Positions 21,988-29,859 of a DNA stretch of 64,000 nt are shown piece by piece (within the stretch, counting starts at the first letter, position 1; each line of letters starts with the position of its first letter). Source of the DNA: Actinomadura rudentiformis (GTDB lineage: Bacteria > Actinomycetota > Actinomycetes > Streptosporangiales > Streptosporangiaceae); the NCBI RefSeq assembly GCF_008923185.1, contig NZ_WBMT01000005.1:62001-126000 (forward strand), read 5' to 3'. Below the pieces are notes generated by a model, which saw nothing but the letters and a program-made list of their open reading frames with translations, searched no databases and was not told the DNA's origin. The position numbers and the translations under genes were made by a program.

Positions 21988-23361
21988 TCATGCCCGTGCG
22001 AGCCGCTTGTCCCCGGACGGTTCGGCCGCCTCCTTCTCGGCGCGCGACAGGGCGGCGTCACGCGTCTCGCGCATTGTGAAGTAGACGATGAGCGAGACCG
22101 CCGCACAGGCCGACACGTACCAGTAGTAGCCGGACTCGGCACCCGCCTTCTTGAACCACAGCGCGACGTACTCCGCCGTGCCGCCGAACATCGCGTTCGC
22201 GATCGCGTACGGCAGCGCCACGCCGAGCGCCCGCACGTGGGTGGGGAACAACTCCGCCTTCACGACGGCGTTGATCGAGGTGTAGCCCGTGATGATCACG
22301 AGCCCGGACAGCATCAGCAGCAGGGCCGGGACGAAGCCGTCCACATCCTGCAGCGCCGTCATGATCGGAACGGTGCCGAGCATGGAGCCGATGCCGAACG
22401 TGATCAGCAGCGGCCGTCGGCCGATCCGGTCCGACAGCGCCCCGGCCAGCGGCTGCAGCAGCATGAAGATCGTCAGCGCGCAGAAGCTCACCAGCGTGGC
22501 GTCGTTCTTGCTCATGCCCGCGGTGTTGGACAGGTACTTGGTGAGGTACGTCGTGTAGGTGTAGTACGCCACCGTGCCGCCCATGGTCAGGGCGATCACC
22601 AGCGCGAACTCCCGCCGGTGCGCGAACAGGCCGCGCAGGGTGCCGCGCTCGGCCGCCGTGGCGGTCGCCGTGCCCTCGTTCTGCTCCTCTTCGTACACCT
22701 CCGTCTCCAGCAGGTTACGGCGCAGGTAGAAGACCACCGCGGCGCCGAGCGCACCCACGATGAACGGGATGCGCCATCCCCACGACTGCAGGGTGTCCTC
22801 CGACATCGTGCGCTGGAGGATGATCTGCAGGCCGAGGCCGCACAGCTGGCCCGCCGTCATCGACACGTACTGGAAGCTGGACGAGAATCCGCGCTTGCCG
22901 GGAGCCGACGCCTCGGTGAGGTACGTGGCGCTCGCCGCGTACTCGCCGCCGACGGAGAGCCCCTGGAGCAGCCGCGCCACCAGCAGGACGGCGGCGCCGA
23001 AGTACCCGACCTGCCCGTACGTCGGCGCGATCGCGATGAGCAGCGCGCTGACCGACATCAGCGTCACCGTCGCGGTGAGGGCGGCCTTGCGGCCCTTGCG
23101 ATCGCCCAGCCGGCCCAGCAGCCAGCCGCCCACCGGCCGCATGAAGAAGCCGACCGCGAAGATGCCCATCGTGTTGAGCAGCTGCGCGGTGGAGTTGCCC
23201 TTGGGGAAGAAGGCCGAGGCGAAGTAGATGGCGAAGCTGGAGTAGACGAACCAGTCGTACCACTCGACGAGGTTGCCGATCGAACCCCCGATGAGCGCCT
23301 TCCATGGGCTCCGCGCCGGTTTCGGACGGTCGTTCGCGGTACCGGAGAGCGTCGTCGTCAC
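21988..23361 (-). CDS. MHS-family dicarboxylate:H+ symporter, KgtP-like
   Basis: A 457-aa 12-TM major facilitator of the metabolite:H+ symport family. It closely follows the pattern of E. coli KgtP (alpha-ketoglutarate permease): GNLVEWYDWFVYSSFAIYFA, GFFMRPVGGWLLGRLGDRKG (motif A), LLQGLSVGGEYAASATYLTE (motif B region), and GFSSSFQYVSMTAGQL. The GTG at 23361 is the likely start, with AGGAGG 6 nt upstream; a longer frame exists. Substrate is probably a C5 dicarboxylate such as 2-oxoglutarate or glutarate, consistent with the neighbouring glutaryl-CoA genes. It is upstream of, and on the same strand as, the two-component genes. Confidence 0.9.
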   Translation of the reverse strand: MTTTLSGTANDRPKPARSPWKALIGGSIGNLVEWYDWFVYSSFAIYFASAFFPKGNSTAQLLNTMGIFAVGFFMRPVGGWLLGRLGDRKGRKAALTATVTLMSVSALLIAIAPTYGQVGYFGAAVLLVARLLQGLSVGGEYAASATYLTEASAPGKRGFSSSFQYVSMTAGQLCGLGLQIILQRTMSEDTLQSWGWRIPFIVGALGAAVVFYLRRNLLETEVYEEEQNEGTATATAAERGTLRGLFAHRREFALVIALTMGGTVAYYTYTTYLTKYLSNTAGMSKNDATLVSFCALTIFMLLQPLAGALSDRIGRRPLLITFGIGSMLGTVPIMTALQDVDGFVPALLLMLSGLVIITGYTSINAVVKAELFPTHVRALGVALPYAIANAMFGGTAEYVALWFKKAGAESGYYWYVSACAAVSLIVYFTMRETRDAALSRAEKEAAEPSGDKRLARA

Positions 23362-23499
23362 CGGGCACCTCCTGGTGTTCTCGGGGTGGGCTGAAGTGAC
23401 CTGCGTCACCACAAGTCACCGCAGCTTCACCGAGGTCAGAAGGCGCTTACAAGCGCAGGCGGCCATATCTAACCTGCGCTTAACACTCACGGACCCGAT

Positions 23500-23513
23500 G
23501 TTCGTCAACGAAC
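23500..23513. promoter_or_regulatory. Perfect inverted repeat GTTCGT-CA-ACGAAC
   Basis: A 14-bp perfect palindrome in the 266-bp region between the permease start (23361) and the 24-codon peptide gene (23628). It could serve either divergent unit. No other strong structure is seen in this gap. Confidence 0.4.
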
Positions 23514-23627
23514 TTGTCAAGCTCTGTCAGGTGTCCGGATGAGGTCACCGGCCGGTTACTCAATGTGGCAGGTGTTCACGCATGATGGTCTGCGTTCGGA
23601 AGTTATCCACCAGGGAGGGACCCCGAC

Positions 23628-23702
23628 GTGAAGAAGATCATCGTGCACCGCACGGGCACCGTCACGATGAGGGGGCCGGCCAGCGCCAAGCACTTCGGCT
23701 GA
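23628..23702 (+). CDS. 24-aa peptide, possible small signalling or precursor peptide
   Basis: GTG at 23628 follows AGGGAGGG at good spacing and encodes a 24-aa basic peptide (MKKIIVHRTG then TVTMRGPASAKHFG). The frame ends at a TGA 17 bp before a very strong terminator hairpin. The strong ribosome binding site and dedicated terminator argue for a real gene even though it is too short for ORF callers. It lacks cysteine and has a KKII/Arg start and a short Ser/Ala/Gly-containing tail. I do not recognise the family. It directly precedes a large TPR protein on the same strand. Confidence 0.5.
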   Translation: MKKIIVHRTGTVTMRGPASAKHFG

Positions 23703-23719
23703 CCGGGATCTTCGAGACC

Positions 23720-23758
23720 GGCTCCCGCGGCGCGTGGTTGGGCCGCGCCGCGGGAGCC
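23720..23758 (+). terminator. Perfect 15-bp stem terminator after the peptide gene
   Basis: GGCTCCCGCGGCGCG at 23720-23734 pairs perfectly with CGCGCCGCGGGAGCC at 23744-23758 (9-nt loop), followed by TTTCCTT. It separates the peptide gene from the TPR gene, so peptide mRNA should be much more abundant than read-through mRNA. Confidence 0.88.
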
Positions 23759-23805
23759 TTTCCTTCCGCCCCTGGAGGCCGTTCCGTGCTACTGGAGGAT
23801 CCTGC

Positions 23806-25641
23806 GTGAACCGCGATCGTGTTGTCAGGATCAGCGCCGACCGCCGGTTGCGAGGCCCCTACACGGCCGGCAGCGCCCTGCTGCACATGCTCGTTCCCGA
23901 GGCGCTCGAGGCCTGGCCGGGGCCGGTGGCCGAGCACGACATCGAGATCCGCGCGGTCGCTCCTGACCTGCGCGACCGTGTGCACGCCCGGCGGCAGCCG
24001 ATCTCCGCACACCGGCCCCGGGCCGAACGCATCCTGGTGCCCGCGCCCCGCCGGACGCTGCGCATCGCCAACGGCATCGCCGAGTTCGTCCGGGACCACC
24101 TCTCCCGCACCGGCCCGCTGACCGTCGAGCTGCTGGACTACGCCGAGGCGGATCCGGCCGACCGCGAGCTCGTCGCCGTGCTCTGCCGCCGGGTCCCGCG
24201 CGAGCTGCTCACGATGGACACGCTGCGGCGCACCGGCGCCCGGCGCGGCGGCCCGGAGCCGACCCCGGCAGGGCACGATCTGCGAGCGGACGAGCTGGTC
24301 GCGCAGGGGCTGATCGGCCCGCGGCTGGGCGCGGTGCCGCGGCACCGGGAATGTGGGACCGATCCACGGCGCGCGGCCGAGGCTTACCATTTCGCCACTC
24401 AGTGGTGCCTGGAGCAAGGCTGCCATCACGCCGTGGCCGAACTCGGGTTGCGCGGACTCACTCTCGCGGACCCGGATGCCGCGCCGGAGACCTGGTGGGG
24501 CCTGGTGCACGACACCGCCATCGCGCTCGGTGCGCTGGGCCGTGAAGACGAGGCCGAACAGGTCCTGATGGAGGCCCGGGTACAGACCACCTCCCCGCTC
24601 TGGCACTCGACGATCGCCTACACGCTGGCGATGCACACCACCCGGCACCATGATCCGGCGCGCCGGGACCTCGACGCCGCGCTCGGCTGGGTCAACACCG
24701 GCATCGCGCTGTGCGGCCTCCTGCCCGATCGAGCCGAGCGCGCGGTCAAGCTCGGCTTCGACCTCAACGGCAGGGCACTGATCGAGGCACGCCGCGGCCA
24801 TCCCGACCGCGCGCTCCGCCTGGTTCAGGAGGCCATCGACATGGCCGACCGTGACCTGCCGGGCGACGTCCAGCCGGTCCACAAGATGGTGCTGCGCGCC
24901 AACCGGGCGCAGCTGTACGAGATGCTCGGGCAGACCGCCGACGCCCTGCGGGAGTGGGACGCGGTCATCGCCGCCGACCCCGCGTACCCCGACTACTACA
25001 TCGACCGCGGAAACCTGCTCTACAAGCTCGGCCGCGTGGGCGCCGCGGTCGCCGACTACGAGACGGCGATGGAGACGGGCCTGCCGTTCCCCGAGCCCTA
25101 CTTCAACCGCTCGCAGGCCCGGTTCGCCGCGGGCGACCTCACCGGGGCGCTCGCCGACCTCGACCACGCGCTCGAGCTCGACCCCGCGTTCGCCGACGCG
25201 TACCCCAACCGCGCCGGGATCCTGGCCGCGCTCGACCGTTACGAGGAGGCGCGGGCCGCCTGTGACGCGGGACTGGCCCTCACACCGGACGACCCGTACC
25301 TCCGCTGCGTGCTCGGCCAGGTGGAGACCGCGGCGGGCCACCACGACCGGGCGCGCGACGCCTTTGACCGGGCCATCGCCCTGGACGCGTCGATGGCCAC
25401 CGCGTGGGCGTGCCGGGGCGAGCTCGCGTTCACGACGGGCGATCTCTCCGGCGCCGTGCAGGATCTGAGCCGGGCGCTGGAGCTCACCGACGAGGCGGCG
25501 GCCGAGACCCCGGCGTTGTTGTTCAACCGCGCCATGGCATTGCGCGCCACCGGCCGGGAGAACGAGGCGCTGGCCGATCTGGAACGAGCGGGCAAACTGG
25601 CGCCGGGCGATGAGGAGATTCAGCGGGAGCTGACGCGATAA
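23806..25641 (+). CDS. TPR protein with degenerate NTPase-like N-terminus
   Basis: A 611-aa cytoplasmic protein. The C-terminal half (about 285-600) consists of tetratricopeptide repeats, e.g. YPDYYIDRGNLLYKLGRVGA, EPYFNRSQARFAAGDLTGAL and AYPNRAGILAALDRYEEA. The N-terminal ~190 residues resemble the end of a LuxR/STAND-type ATPase: ELLDYAEADPADRELVAVL recalls the Walker B/sensor segment (DDxHxADPxSLELLxFL) of those proteins, but no Walker A loop precedes it. It is probably a scaffold, not an ATPase. GTG start at 23806 behind GGAGG. Context: immediately after the 24-aa peptide gene and its terminator, which suggests that the two act together. Function unknown. Confidence 0.8.
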   Translation: MNRDRVVRISADRRLRGPYTAGSALLHMLVPEALEAWPGPVAEHDIEIRAVAPDLRDRVHARRQPISAHRPRAERILVPAPRRTLRIANGIAEFVRDHLSRTGPLTVELLDYAEADPADRELVAVLCRRVPRELLTMDTLRRTGARRGGPEPTPAGHDLRADELVAQGLIGPRLGAVPRHRECGTDPRRAAEAYHFATQWCLEQGCHHAVAELGLRGLTLADPDAAPETWWGLVHDTAIALGALGREDEAEQVLMEARVQTTSPLWHSTIAYTLAMHTTRHHDPARRDLDAALGWVNTGIALCGLLPDRAERAVKLGFDLNGRALIEARRGHPDRALRLVQEAIDMADRDLPGDVQPVHKMVLRANRAQLYEMLGQTADALREWDAVIAADPAYPDYYIDRGNLLYKLGRVGAAVADYETAMETGLPFPEPYFNRSQARFAAGDLTGALADLDHALELDPAFADAYPNRAGILAALDRYEEARAACDAGLALTPDDPYLRCVLGQVETAAGHHDRARDAFDRAIALDASMATAWACRGELAFTTGDLSGAVQDLSRALELTDEAAAETPALLFNRAMALRATGRENEALADLERAGKLAPGDEEIQRELTR

Positions 25642-25784
25642 CGGTCATCGTGCGGTTCTCCTGGACATTTCCACTCGCTGTCAAGGTATTCAGTTTCGAC
25701 CGTTTCCGGCCATGCACTACCCATGATCGAACGAGCTCTCTACGGTTCCTGTGGGGGCAACCCAGACGACAGAAACGAGGGGAA

Positions 25785-26294
25785 ATGAGAACGATCCAGA
25801 GGTTCGCCATCGGTGCGTGCACGGGCATCGTGGCGCTCACGTCGTTCGCCGGAACCGCGAGCGCGGGCACGGGCGCCGACACGGTCACCGTCCGGTCGGA
25901 ATCCGCCGCCGCTCCCAAGATCATCAAGTGCCGGGCGGTCGCGCACAATCCGCACTACTCGCACCATGCGCACGCCGCGGACAAGCACCGGGTGAACATC
26001 GTCGGAACGGTGAAGTGCGACAAGAAGGTCGCCAAGCTCCGCATCAAGGTCGTTCTCTACAAGGGCAAGAGCAAGAACAGGCTGTACAAGTACAAGGAAA
26101 GCGCCTGGAAGACCAACTACGGGAAGTCTTCCATCAACCACAACGCCGCCCGCCGGTGTGTGAAGAAGCAGTACTACAAGGGCGTCGCATTCGTACAGGT
26201 CGTATTCCCGCCCGGTTACAAGCCCCCGGCGGGCTCGGCCAAGCCCTGGAGCAAGACGGTCTACATCAGCGCCTGCAAGAAGCAGGGCAGCTAG
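25785..26294 (+). CDS. Secreted basic four-cysteine protein of unknown function
   Basis: A 169-aa protein with a Sec signal (cleavage after TASA, about residue 27). The mature 142 residues are very basic (many Lys, a His-rich patch HNPHYSHHAHAADKH) with four cysteines at about 49, 78, 125 and 164 that can form two disulfides. Lys/Tyr repeats (LYKGKSKNRLYKYKES) give a lower-GC, AAG-rich codon pattern than neighbours. No family recognised. The ATG at 25785 follows GAGGGG closely. A terminator hairpin shared with the convergent next gene follows. Confidence 0.75.
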   Translation: MRTIQRFAIGACTGIVALTSFAGTASAGTGADTVTVRSESAAAPKIIKCRAVAHNPHYSHHAHAADKHRVNIVGTVKCDKKVAKLRIKVVLYKGKSKNRLYKYKESAWKTNYGKSSINHNAARRCVKKQYYKGVAFVQVVFPPGYKPPAGSAKPWSKTVYISACKKQGS

Positions 26295-26314
26295 GCGCAT
26301 CCATAAAGCACATA

Positions 26315-26347
26315 GAAAGGCCCTCCCCTATCCGGGAAGGGCCTTTC
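26315..26347. terminator. Bidirectional terminator with 10-bp stem
   Basis: GAAAGGCCCT at 26315-26324 pairs with AGGGCCTTTC at 26338-26347 around a 13-nt loop. The A-run/T-run flanks give U-tracts in both directions, suiting the two convergent genes ending at 26294 and 26354. Confidence 0.85.
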
Positions 26348-26353
26348 GAATGG

Positions 26354-27127
26354 TCAGCCTGCCTCGATCGTGAACGCTTCCAGCCGCTCGCCGGCGACCA
26401 GCTCACGGATCAGCTCGGCGCTGCCGCCCACGTACGTTGAGTCCAGGTCGATGTCGGTCGCCACGCACCAGGCCCGGTCGTCAGGCCAGAAGAGATTCGG
26501 CGACTGGGGGAAGAAGAAGTAGCTCTCGGTCGCCGCCCCCAGCCCGTACGCCGCCTCCAGCGGGCCGGTCAGCAGGTAATAGTCGCGCGTCGGCAGATGG
26601 ATCAGGGGAGCGTCCCGCAGCCGGCCCTCGAACGTCAGTCGAAGCCGATCCTGGTCCGGCCCGGGTGCCGGCTCATCTCCCTCGCTCGCGGCGACGACGA
26701 TCGACGAGGTCTGGTCGTCCTCGTCGTCCAGCCAGCCGAATCCGTCCCACAGGCAGAACCAGCACCGCTCAGGTGTCTTGGTATGCCTGGCGAGCACCTC
26801 GCCCAACTGTGGCAGCACGTCGAGCGGGAAGGACCCGGCGTTCGGGGGCTCTTCCCACGGCCTGGCTCCCGTTCCGCCTTCAGGGCCGGGCGCCGAGATC
26901 TCCTCGAAGTCCGAACGCGCGTGCAGGTCGCGCCCCGCCCACTCGGCCACCTCCGCCCACTGGACGTACCGCTCCGACTGATCAAGCGCCGGATGCAGAA
27001 CGCGGGCGTAGGCCTCGAAGACCTCGGGCATCTCCCACTCCCCGACGCCCTGTTCGAGCCATCGGGCCGGAGCAAGATCGGTGACCAGACGCGCCCGCGC
27101 GGACGTGTTCTTCGTGTCGGATCCCAT
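26354..27127 (-). CDS. Conserved actinobacterial protein of unknown function
   Basis: A 257-aa acidic cytoplasmic protein with no signal or membrane segment. Distinct features are RCWFCLWDGFGWLDDEDD, the strand LPTRDYYLLTGPLEAAY and SPNLFWPDDRAWCVATDIDLDS, which alternate hydrophobic strands and Trp/Asp-rich loops. Such proteins are widespread in actinomycetes but I know no assigned role. ATG at 27127 behind GAGGGGCGG; a TATAGG -10-like box lies about 20 bp farther up. It faces the secreted protein gene across the shared terminator. Function cannot be inferred from neighbours. Confidence 0.78.
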   Translation of the reverse strand: MGSDTKNTSARARLVTDLAPARWLEQGVGEWEMPEVFEAYARVLHPALDQSERYVQWAEVAEWAGRDLHARSDFEEISAPGPEGGTGARPWEEPPNAGSFPLDVLPQLGEVLARHTKTPERCWFCLWDGFGWLDDEDDQTSSIVVAASEGDEPAPGPDQDRLRLTFEGRLRDAPLIHLPTRDYYLLTGPLEAAYGLGAATESYFFFPQSPNLFWPDDRAWCVATDIDLDSTYVGGSAELIRELVAGERLEAFTIEAG

Positions 27128-27294
27128 GGACCGCCCCTCGTCGACACAAAAAGCCTATACAGACCTCTGGACACCCAGCGTCGCCGTCCAGTGGCAGAGG
27201 CGGCGGCGGGCCGTGCGCCCACCGCGTTCGGTCAGATGAACCTTCGCAGGTCAGCGCCTGTCTAACCAGGTGCGCACATCTGCGGGGGGATGGC

Positions 27295-28431
27295 ATGGCA
27301 CGAGTGTCCAAACTCGACACTGCACGGCGGGTCCAGATCTTCACGGTCCACGCGGTGACCGTCTTCTTCGGCCTGGCGGTGGCCGCCGAGAAGCTCGTCT
27401 TGACCGCCCGGGCCGACCAGGCCTACGTGGTGCGGTCCTGGATCACCGGAATCCTGCTGATCGTCGTCTATGGCTTCTTCTGGCGGTTCCACCGTGCCGC
27501 GTTCCGGAGGGATCCCCGGCCGACCCGGGATCTGATCATCGCCGGGATCGTCGCCTTCGCGGCGTTCGGCGTTCAGCCGCTCGGCGGCGAGTTCGCCCCC
27601 GTCATCTGGGCCATGGGATTCGTCCTGTTCGTCTCTCTCCGCACGGGCGTGGTCCTGGTCCTGCTGGTCGTGGCCTCGTGCCTGTCCTACCTCGCGTTCG
27701 CGTACGACGAGGCGCGGACCCTGGGGATGGTGCTGCACAACGTCTTCTCCATGGGCGGCTACACGGCCGTCACGTGCGGGCTGATGGTGTCATTGCGGTG
27801 GTTGTGGGCCGTGACACAGGAGTTTCATGCGGGGCAGGAGGCCAAGGCGAAGCTCGCCGTCTCGGAGGAAAGGCTCCGCTTCGCCCGCGACCTGCACGAC
27901 CTCCTCGGTCACGGCCTCGGCGTGATCAGCCTGAAGAGCGAGCTGGCGGCGAAGGTCGGCGACCGGGACCCCGGCCAGGCGGCCGCGGAGATGCGCGAGG
28001 TACGGCGGCTGGCCCAGGACGCGCTCACGGAGGTGCGCGCGGCGGTGCGCGGATACCGCAGGCTCGACCTCGGCGAGGAGCTGGCCAGCGTCTGTGCCGT
28101 CCTGGAGGCGGCCGGCATCCGGTGCACGCTGAACGCGCACTTCGACGGGCTTCCTCCGGAACGGTGCACGCTGCTGGCCTGGGCGGTGCGCGAGGGGGCC
28201 ACCAACGTCCTCAAGCACAGTTCGGCGACGCACTGCGACATCACCATCGAGAAAGGGGTGCTTGAGATCCGCAACGACGGCATCGACGGCGAGGGCATCG
28301 ACGGCGTGGCCGGCCGTCCCGGGAACGGCCTGTCCGGGCTGTCGGAACGGATGGCCTCCGCAGGGGGATCGTTCACCGCCGTTCCCACGGAGACCGGGGA
28401 GTTCCTGCTGCGAGCGGCGGTGCCGGCATGA
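27295..28431 (+). CDS. DesK-type sensor histidine kinase (HisKA_3)
   Basis: A 378-aa kinase with five or six predicted TM segments in the first ~170 residues, a short coiled linker, the HisKA_3 motif RFARDLHDLLGHGLGV with phospho-His201, and a short HATPase domain (WAVREGATNVLKHS; GNGLSGLSERM G box). The polytopic membrane sensor lacks a large external domain, as in kinases that sense membrane state or membrane-active compounds. ATG at 27295 behind CGGGGGGA. Its stop overlaps the start of the NarL-type regulator (ATGA), and an ABC exporter operon converges on the pair, the classic arrangement of antibiotic/lipid-responsive modules. Confidence 0.93.
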   Translation: MARVSKLDTARRVQIFTVHAVTVFFGLAVAAEKLVLTARADQAYVVRSWITGILLIVVYGFFWRFHRAAFRRDPRPTRDLIIAGIVAFAAFGVQPLGGEFAPVIWAMGFVLFVSLRTGVVLVLLVVASCLSYLAFAYDEARTLGMVLHNVFSMGGYTAVTCGLMVSLRWLWAVTQEFHAGQEAKAKLAVSEERLRFARDLHDLLGHGLGVISLKSELAAKVGDRDPGQAAAEMREVRRLAQDALTEVRAAVRGYRRLDLGEELASVCAVLEAAGIRCTLNAHFDGLPPERCTLLAWAVREGATNVLKHSSATHCDITIEKGVLEIRNDGIDGEGIDGVAGRPGNGLSGLSERMASAGGSFTAVPTETGEFLLRAAVPA

Positions 28432-29024
28432 TCCGCGTGCTGCTCGCCGAGGACGAGCACCTGGTGCGGGAGGCGCTGGCCGCCCTGCTGAACCTGGAGG
28501 ACGACATCGAGGTGGTCGCGCAGGTCGGCAGCGGCGACCTGGTCGTGGCCGCCGTCGCCGAACACCGGCCTGACGTCGCCGTGCTGGACATCGAGATGCC
28601 CGGCCTGGACGGGCTCAGCGCCGCCGAACGCGTCTCCGGGCAGTGCCGGGTCGTGATCCTCACCAGCCTCGGCCGCCCCGGCTATCTGCGCCGCGCGATG
28701 GAGGCGGGAGCCGGCGGCTTCCTCGGCAAGGCCTCCTCCTCGGACGAGCTGGCCGCCGCGATCCGCAAGGTCGACGCGGGCGGCCGCCATCTGGACGCCG
28801 AGCTCGCCGCCGAGGCGATGGCCGCGGGGGACAACCCCCTCACCGACCGGGAACGCGACGTGCTCCGGCTGGCCGCCGACGGCGCGAGCCTCGGCCGGAT
28901 CGCCGCCGAACTCCATCTCGCCGAGGGCACCGTGCGCAACTACCTGTCCAGCGCCATGACGAAGCTGGGCGGCCAGAATCGCCTCGAAGCGATCCTGACC
29001 GCCCAGCGCATGGGTTGGCTCTAG
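28428..29024 (+). CDS. NarL/DesR-type response regulator
   Basis: A 198-aa regulator: receiver with LAEDEH acidic pocket, phospho-Asp54 in VLDIEMPGLDG, conserved Lys in GGFLGKASS, and C-terminal LuxR-type HTH (LTDRERDVLRLAADGASLGR and VRNYLSSAMTKLGGQNRLEA). Translationally coupled to the kinase gene by ATGA. Its likely target is the ABC-2 transporter operon ending 8 bp away on the opposite strand, or itself; a perfect 12-bp palindrome upstream of that operon (30929-30940) is a candidate site. Confidence 0.94.
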   Translation: MIRVLLAEDEHLVREALAALLNLEDDIEVVAQVGSGDLVVAAVAEHRPDVAVLDIEMPGLDGLSAAERVSGQCRVVILTSLGRPGYLRRAMEAGAGGFLGKASSSDELAAAIRKVDAGGRHLDAELAAEAMAAGDNPLTDRERDVLRLAADGASLGRIAAELHLAEGTVRNYLSSAMTKLGGQNRLEAILTAQRMGWL

Positions 29025-29031
29025 CGCCCGC

Positions 29032-29859
29032 TCAGGCATCGCGCCGGTTCGCCAGGAACAGCGCAGCCGCGAACAGCGCCACCACCCATGCGACGAGGAT
29101 CGCCATCCCGCCCATGGGGCTGTCCATCCACGTAGCGGGGTCCTTCGCGGCCGGGGGCTGCATCGCCCCGAGCGCACCGCCCGGCAGGAACGGGAGGATC
29201 TTCTCCTCGACGGAATCGGGGGCGAAGCCGAGCACCATCTGCGGCAGCAACAGCCCGCCGATCGCGAGCGTGATGGCCCCGGCGGTGTGCCGCACCAGGG
29301 CGCCGACGGCCATCGCGAGCAGGCTCACGAGCCCGACGGCCAGCGCGACGCGCGCCAGCCCCCAGAACACCCCGGGATCGGTGATGGACACGCCGATGTC
29401 CTTGGTCGCGAAGAGGGCCTGCCCGATGGCGAACGACAGGAAGACCATCAACGCCCCTGCCCCCAGAGCCACGGCGCCCACGACGCAGGCCTTGGCGCTC
29501 AACAGCATCGAACGGCCGGGCACCGCCGACAGCGAGATCCGTATCTGCCCGCTGGCGTACTCCGAGGTGACGACCAGGACACCGAAGACCATCATCGTGA
29601 TCAGGGTGATGAGCAGGCCGCCGGTCGAGGCCGGCACCGCCTCGAAGTCCGCGCGCTCCTCGGGCTTGAGGTCGTTCCAGATCGCCACCGTGCCCCAGGC
29701 GGTCAGCGCGCTCACGCCGATTCCGGCGAGCACCGCGACGAACAGCGTCCAGTACGTGGAGCGGACGGACCGGGTCTTGGTCAGCTCGCCCCGGAGCGCG
29801 CGGCTCAGGCTCGTGTGCAGGTATCCGAGCCGTCCCTGGTCGAACGTGGTCGCGGTCAT
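29032..29859 (-). CDS. ABC-2 type transporter permease
   Basis: A 275-aa permease with about six TM segments (e.g. WTLFVAVLAGIGVSALTAW, GLLITLITMMVFGVLVVTSE, VVGAVALGAGALMVFLSF). The TSEYASGQIRISLSAVP segment after TM2 is the hallmark of bacterial ABC-2 permeases. It partners with the ATPase encoded upstream, overlapping by ATGA. Together they form a DrrAB-like exporter, probably for a lipid or antibiotic-like compound. Its stop lies 8 bp from the convergent DesR-type gene. Confidence 0.92.
   Translation of the reverse strand: MTATTFDQGRLGYLHTSLSRALRGELTKTRSVRSTYWTLFVAVLAGIGVSALTAWGTVAIWNDLKPEERADFEAVPASTGGLLITLITMMVFGVLVVTSEYASGQIRISLSAVPGRSMLLSAKACVVGAVALGAGALMVFLSFAIGQALFATKDIGVSITDPGVFWGLARVALAVGLVSLLAMAVGALVRHTAGAITLAIGGLLLPQMVLGFAPDSVEEKILPFLPGGALGAMQPPAAKDPATWMDSPMGGMAILVAWVVALFAAALFLANRRDA

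Noticed and set aside
19845-22142. 765-aa open frame spanning kinase, regulator and intergenic hairpin
   Set aside because: The upstream part is an out-of-frame shadow of the response regulator; kinase homology starts at the ATG at 21218 with TGATG coupling.
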